Assembly (NCBI GenBank): GCA_002733915.1
Contig: NVXN01000001.1
Coordinates: forward strand, 110,424-119,408
Reading direction: 5' to 3'
Length of the DNA: 8,985 nt
DNA from: Aequorivita sp.
GTDB taxonomy: Bacteria > Bacteroidota > Bacteroidia > Flavobacteriales > Flavobacteriaceae
Below are positions 7,723 through 8,985 of this stretch, in pieces (the first letter of the stretch is position 1; every line of letters begins with the position of its first letter). The notes under the pieces were generated by a model. It had not been told where the DNA came from. It was given only the letters and a program-made list of their open reading frames with translations, and did not search any database. A program made the position numbers and the translations under genes.

Positions 7723-8787
7723 TTATCTTCCTGTTATATTTTCTAAGTGAATCTTAAAAAAACATTTTAAGCTTAAGTTTTGCTCCCATAGTTTTCGGTT
7801 AGCAAGCTGTAAATTTATTAATTCTGATTCCGATAAAGCGTTATGAAATTCCATTACTTTCTTGGCAACTTTATTTCGCTCACCATATTCTACCCATACC
7901 AGGTGTTTTTTCCAATCAATGAGATCGTCAAGCGGAAGGGAACAATCAGTATCTATAAAAATTGGTATTCGCCCCATCGCCAAAGTTTCATAAAAACGGA
8001 CTGAAAAATTACCCGCTCCGCGAAAGCATACCACATAGTCTGAGTCGCGAAGATTATTATAAAACTCAAAAGATGTTTTATGCAAATCTTTATTACTTTT
8101 AACTCCAGCTCTATACACTTTCCGCAATATAAAATTGGCTTCAACAGCTTTTGATTTCTGTAATGTTTTAAGTATTGACGCTCTTAAAAATGAAGTTGAA
8201 AGCACTTGCTGAGCTTCATTGTTTGACAACCCCATATAACTTTTCAAATTACGAAAACCAGTATTAATAATTTCTTTTGCAGCATTTAAAGGTGATGGAT
8301 TGGCCTGCCCACAAAATCCAATTACAGGTTTTGAAAGATAAGGCCTTAGGATTATTTCTTCTGTATTAAAATACTTCTTTAAAGGATCTTTAATAAAAAC
8401 AGGCAGCGTATATTCATTTTTACTAAATTTTGATTTATACCCACTGAATCTAAGGACAATTAAATTTTTAAAATAGGGTACTTTGACTCCAAAATCACCA
8501 TCGTTAAAAGCAATGACTTTTTTATTTAAAGTTGCACAATCTTTCACAAAATTAAGAACAAGGGATAGTTGGTTTGTTTTTAAATAATAGTTCCATGCCA
8601 TGGTCAAAAGCACCAAATCTGCATTTTCCATAATTTCGGTAAACTCGAAATCCTTTTCGGAAACGCCGTACAATGCTATTCGCTGAGTATCAGAAAATTT
8701 ATCCCCTTTTATAAATGGTTTTAAAAGAGGAAATACCATACCGCGATGGGCTTTGTTATAGTGCGATTTTGGGTAGTATAGTTTCAA
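7723..8787 (-). CDS. Exostosin-family (GT47-like) glycosyltransferase
   Basis: This is a 354-residue protein. The C-terminal third has the exostosin signature: FYNNLRDSDYVVCFRG at 242-257, then NFSVRFYETLAMGRIPIFID (260-279) and LPLDDLIDWKKHLVWV (284-299). In this family the conserved glutamate (E267) lies in the donor-binding domain. The N-terminal half (MKLYYPKSHYNKAHRGMVFP, then a strand at ADLVLLTMAWNYYL) fits the less conserved acceptor domain. Eukaryotic relatives build heparan sulfate, while bacterial relatives occur in surface-glycan clusters with mostly unknown donors. I chose the TTG at 8787-8785 because the N-terminus it gives is natural, it lies just after a purine-rich AGAAGAG, and the next ATG (codon 17, 8739) would cut into that region. 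There is no ATG in frame up to a TAG at 8817-8815. It appears to be the first gene of the operon. Specificity is unknown. Confidence 0.87.
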   Translation of the reverse strand: MKLYYPKSHYNKAHRGMVFPLLKPFIKGDKFSDTQRIALYGVSEKDFEFTEIMENADLVLLTMAWNYYLKTNQLSLVLNFVKDCATLNKKVIAFNDGDFGVKVPYFKNLIVLRFSGYKSKFSKNEYTLPVFIKDPLKKYFNTEEIILRPYLSKPVIGFCGQANPSPLNAAKEIINTGFRNLKSYMGLSNNEAQQVLSTSFLRASILKTLQKSKAVEANFILRKVYRAGVKSNKDLHKTSFEFYNNLRDSDYVVCFRGAGNFSVRFYETLAMGRIPIFIDTDCSLPLDDLIDWKKHLVWVEYGERNKVAKKVMEFHNALSESELINLQLANRKLWEQNLSLKCFFKIHLENITGR

Positions 8788-8820
8788 TATCTCTTCTGTT
8801 GAATTATCATGCTTCTATTT

Positions 8821-8907
8821 TAACCACAAAGTTCACGAAGTTTTACACAAAGGTCACAGAGAAACTTCTTTGTGCCCTTTGTGCCTCCATGGTGTTCTTT
8901 GTGGTTA
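8821..8907. repeat. Palindromic CACAAAG/CTTTGTG repeat element
   Basis: The element is bounded by a perfect 11-base inverted repeat, TAACCACAAAG (8821-8831) and CTTTGTGGTTA (8897-8907). Inside are heptamers in a 4+4 inverted layout: CACAAAG at 8825, CACGAAG at 8834, CACAAAG at 8846 and CACAGAG at 8855, then CTTTGTG at 8868, CTTTGTG at 8877, a degenerate CTCCATG at 8885 and CTTTGTG at 8897. Arm 8846-8858 pairs with 8871-8883 with one mismatch, so the whole could fold as a long imperfect hairpin with its tip near 8864. From memory, very similar intergenic repeats are scattered in many Bacteroidota and other genomes. It lies 34 bases upstream of the first gene, so it could affect leader RNA folding or mark where the locus begins. 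No transposase is present. Confidence 0.85.
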
Positions 8908-8985
8908 TGATTTCATACTATTTATTTGATTGACTGAATTAAAAGTTTTTTACCCTTTAACTCATAAACTATAAAAATCAAAAAA

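Noticed and set aside
8715..8933. A 72-codon plus-strand reading frame ending in FTKFYTKVTEKLLCALCASM
   Set aside because: It runs antisense through the first gene and then through the palindromic repeat. The LCALCAS-type peptide is what the repeat encodes when translated, so I do not consider it a gene.
8788..8985. A promoter for the operon
   Set aside because: I looked for the Bacteroidota pattern (TTTG near -33, TAnnTTTG near -7) on the minus strand. The TTTG copies found belong to the repeat heptamers and have poor spacing, so no promoter can be called. Bases 8908-8985 show no gene or clear terminator.
1..8985. tRNA, rRNA, CRISPR array or transposase gene
   Set aside because: No cloverleaf or rRNA-like stretch, no regularly spaced direct repeats with spacers, and no transposase motifs were seen on either strand.

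Overview
The window is one strand-uniform block of a cell-surface polysaccharide cluster. All eight protein genes lie on the minus strand, so transcription runs from right (about 8790) to left and continues past base 1. The organism is most likely a member of the Bacteroidota, probably a flavobacterium. The DNA is AT-rich, Shine-Dalgarno sequences are weak or absent, the translated proteins look flavobacterial, and a CACAAAG-type palindromic repeat precedes the first gene. This assignment is inferred from style; no 16S or housekeeping gene is present.

Layout in transcription order: an upstream region (8985-8788) holding an 87-base palindromic repeat (8821-8907); an exostosin/GT47-like glycosyltransferase (8787-7723); a polysaccharide pyruvyl transferase family protein (7722-6859); a GT4 glycosyltransferase (6805-5741); a GT2 glycosyltransferase with a long N-terminal extension (5737-4403); a GT4 enzyme (4406-3342); a second GT4 enzyme (3378-2236); a multi-spanning O-antigen polymerase/ligase-type membrane protein, probably Wzy (2120-855, with a problematic 5' end reaching to about 2235); and a third-type GT4 enzyme cut off by the window edge (892-1). 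Junctions are tight: a 0-base TAA|ATG junction, a 3-base gap, an ATGA overlap and two overlaps of 37-38 bases. The only sizeable gaps are 53 bases (6806-6858) and the anomalous wzy 5' region, so this is almost certainly one operon.

Taken together, the genes would build a repeat unit on a lipid carrier. Six glycosyltransferases add sugars in sequence, the pyruvyl transferase would place an acidic ketal on one sugar, and the membrane protein would polymerise the exported units (or ligate them). No flippase (Wzx), chain-length regulator or nucleotide-sugar gene lies in the window; they should be nearby if this is a complete Wzx/Wzy locus. Whether the product is O-antigen, capsule or exopolysaccharide cannot be decided here.

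The points most worth a second look are the 5' end of the polymerase gene, where an obvious first membrane helix is encoded in frame but lacks a normal start and is one base out of frame with an ATG that abuts the upstream stop codon, and the ordered 4+4 array of CACAAAG/CTTTGTG heptamers ahead of the operon. No wholly new system is evident; this is a variable polysaccharide locus with several local oddities.
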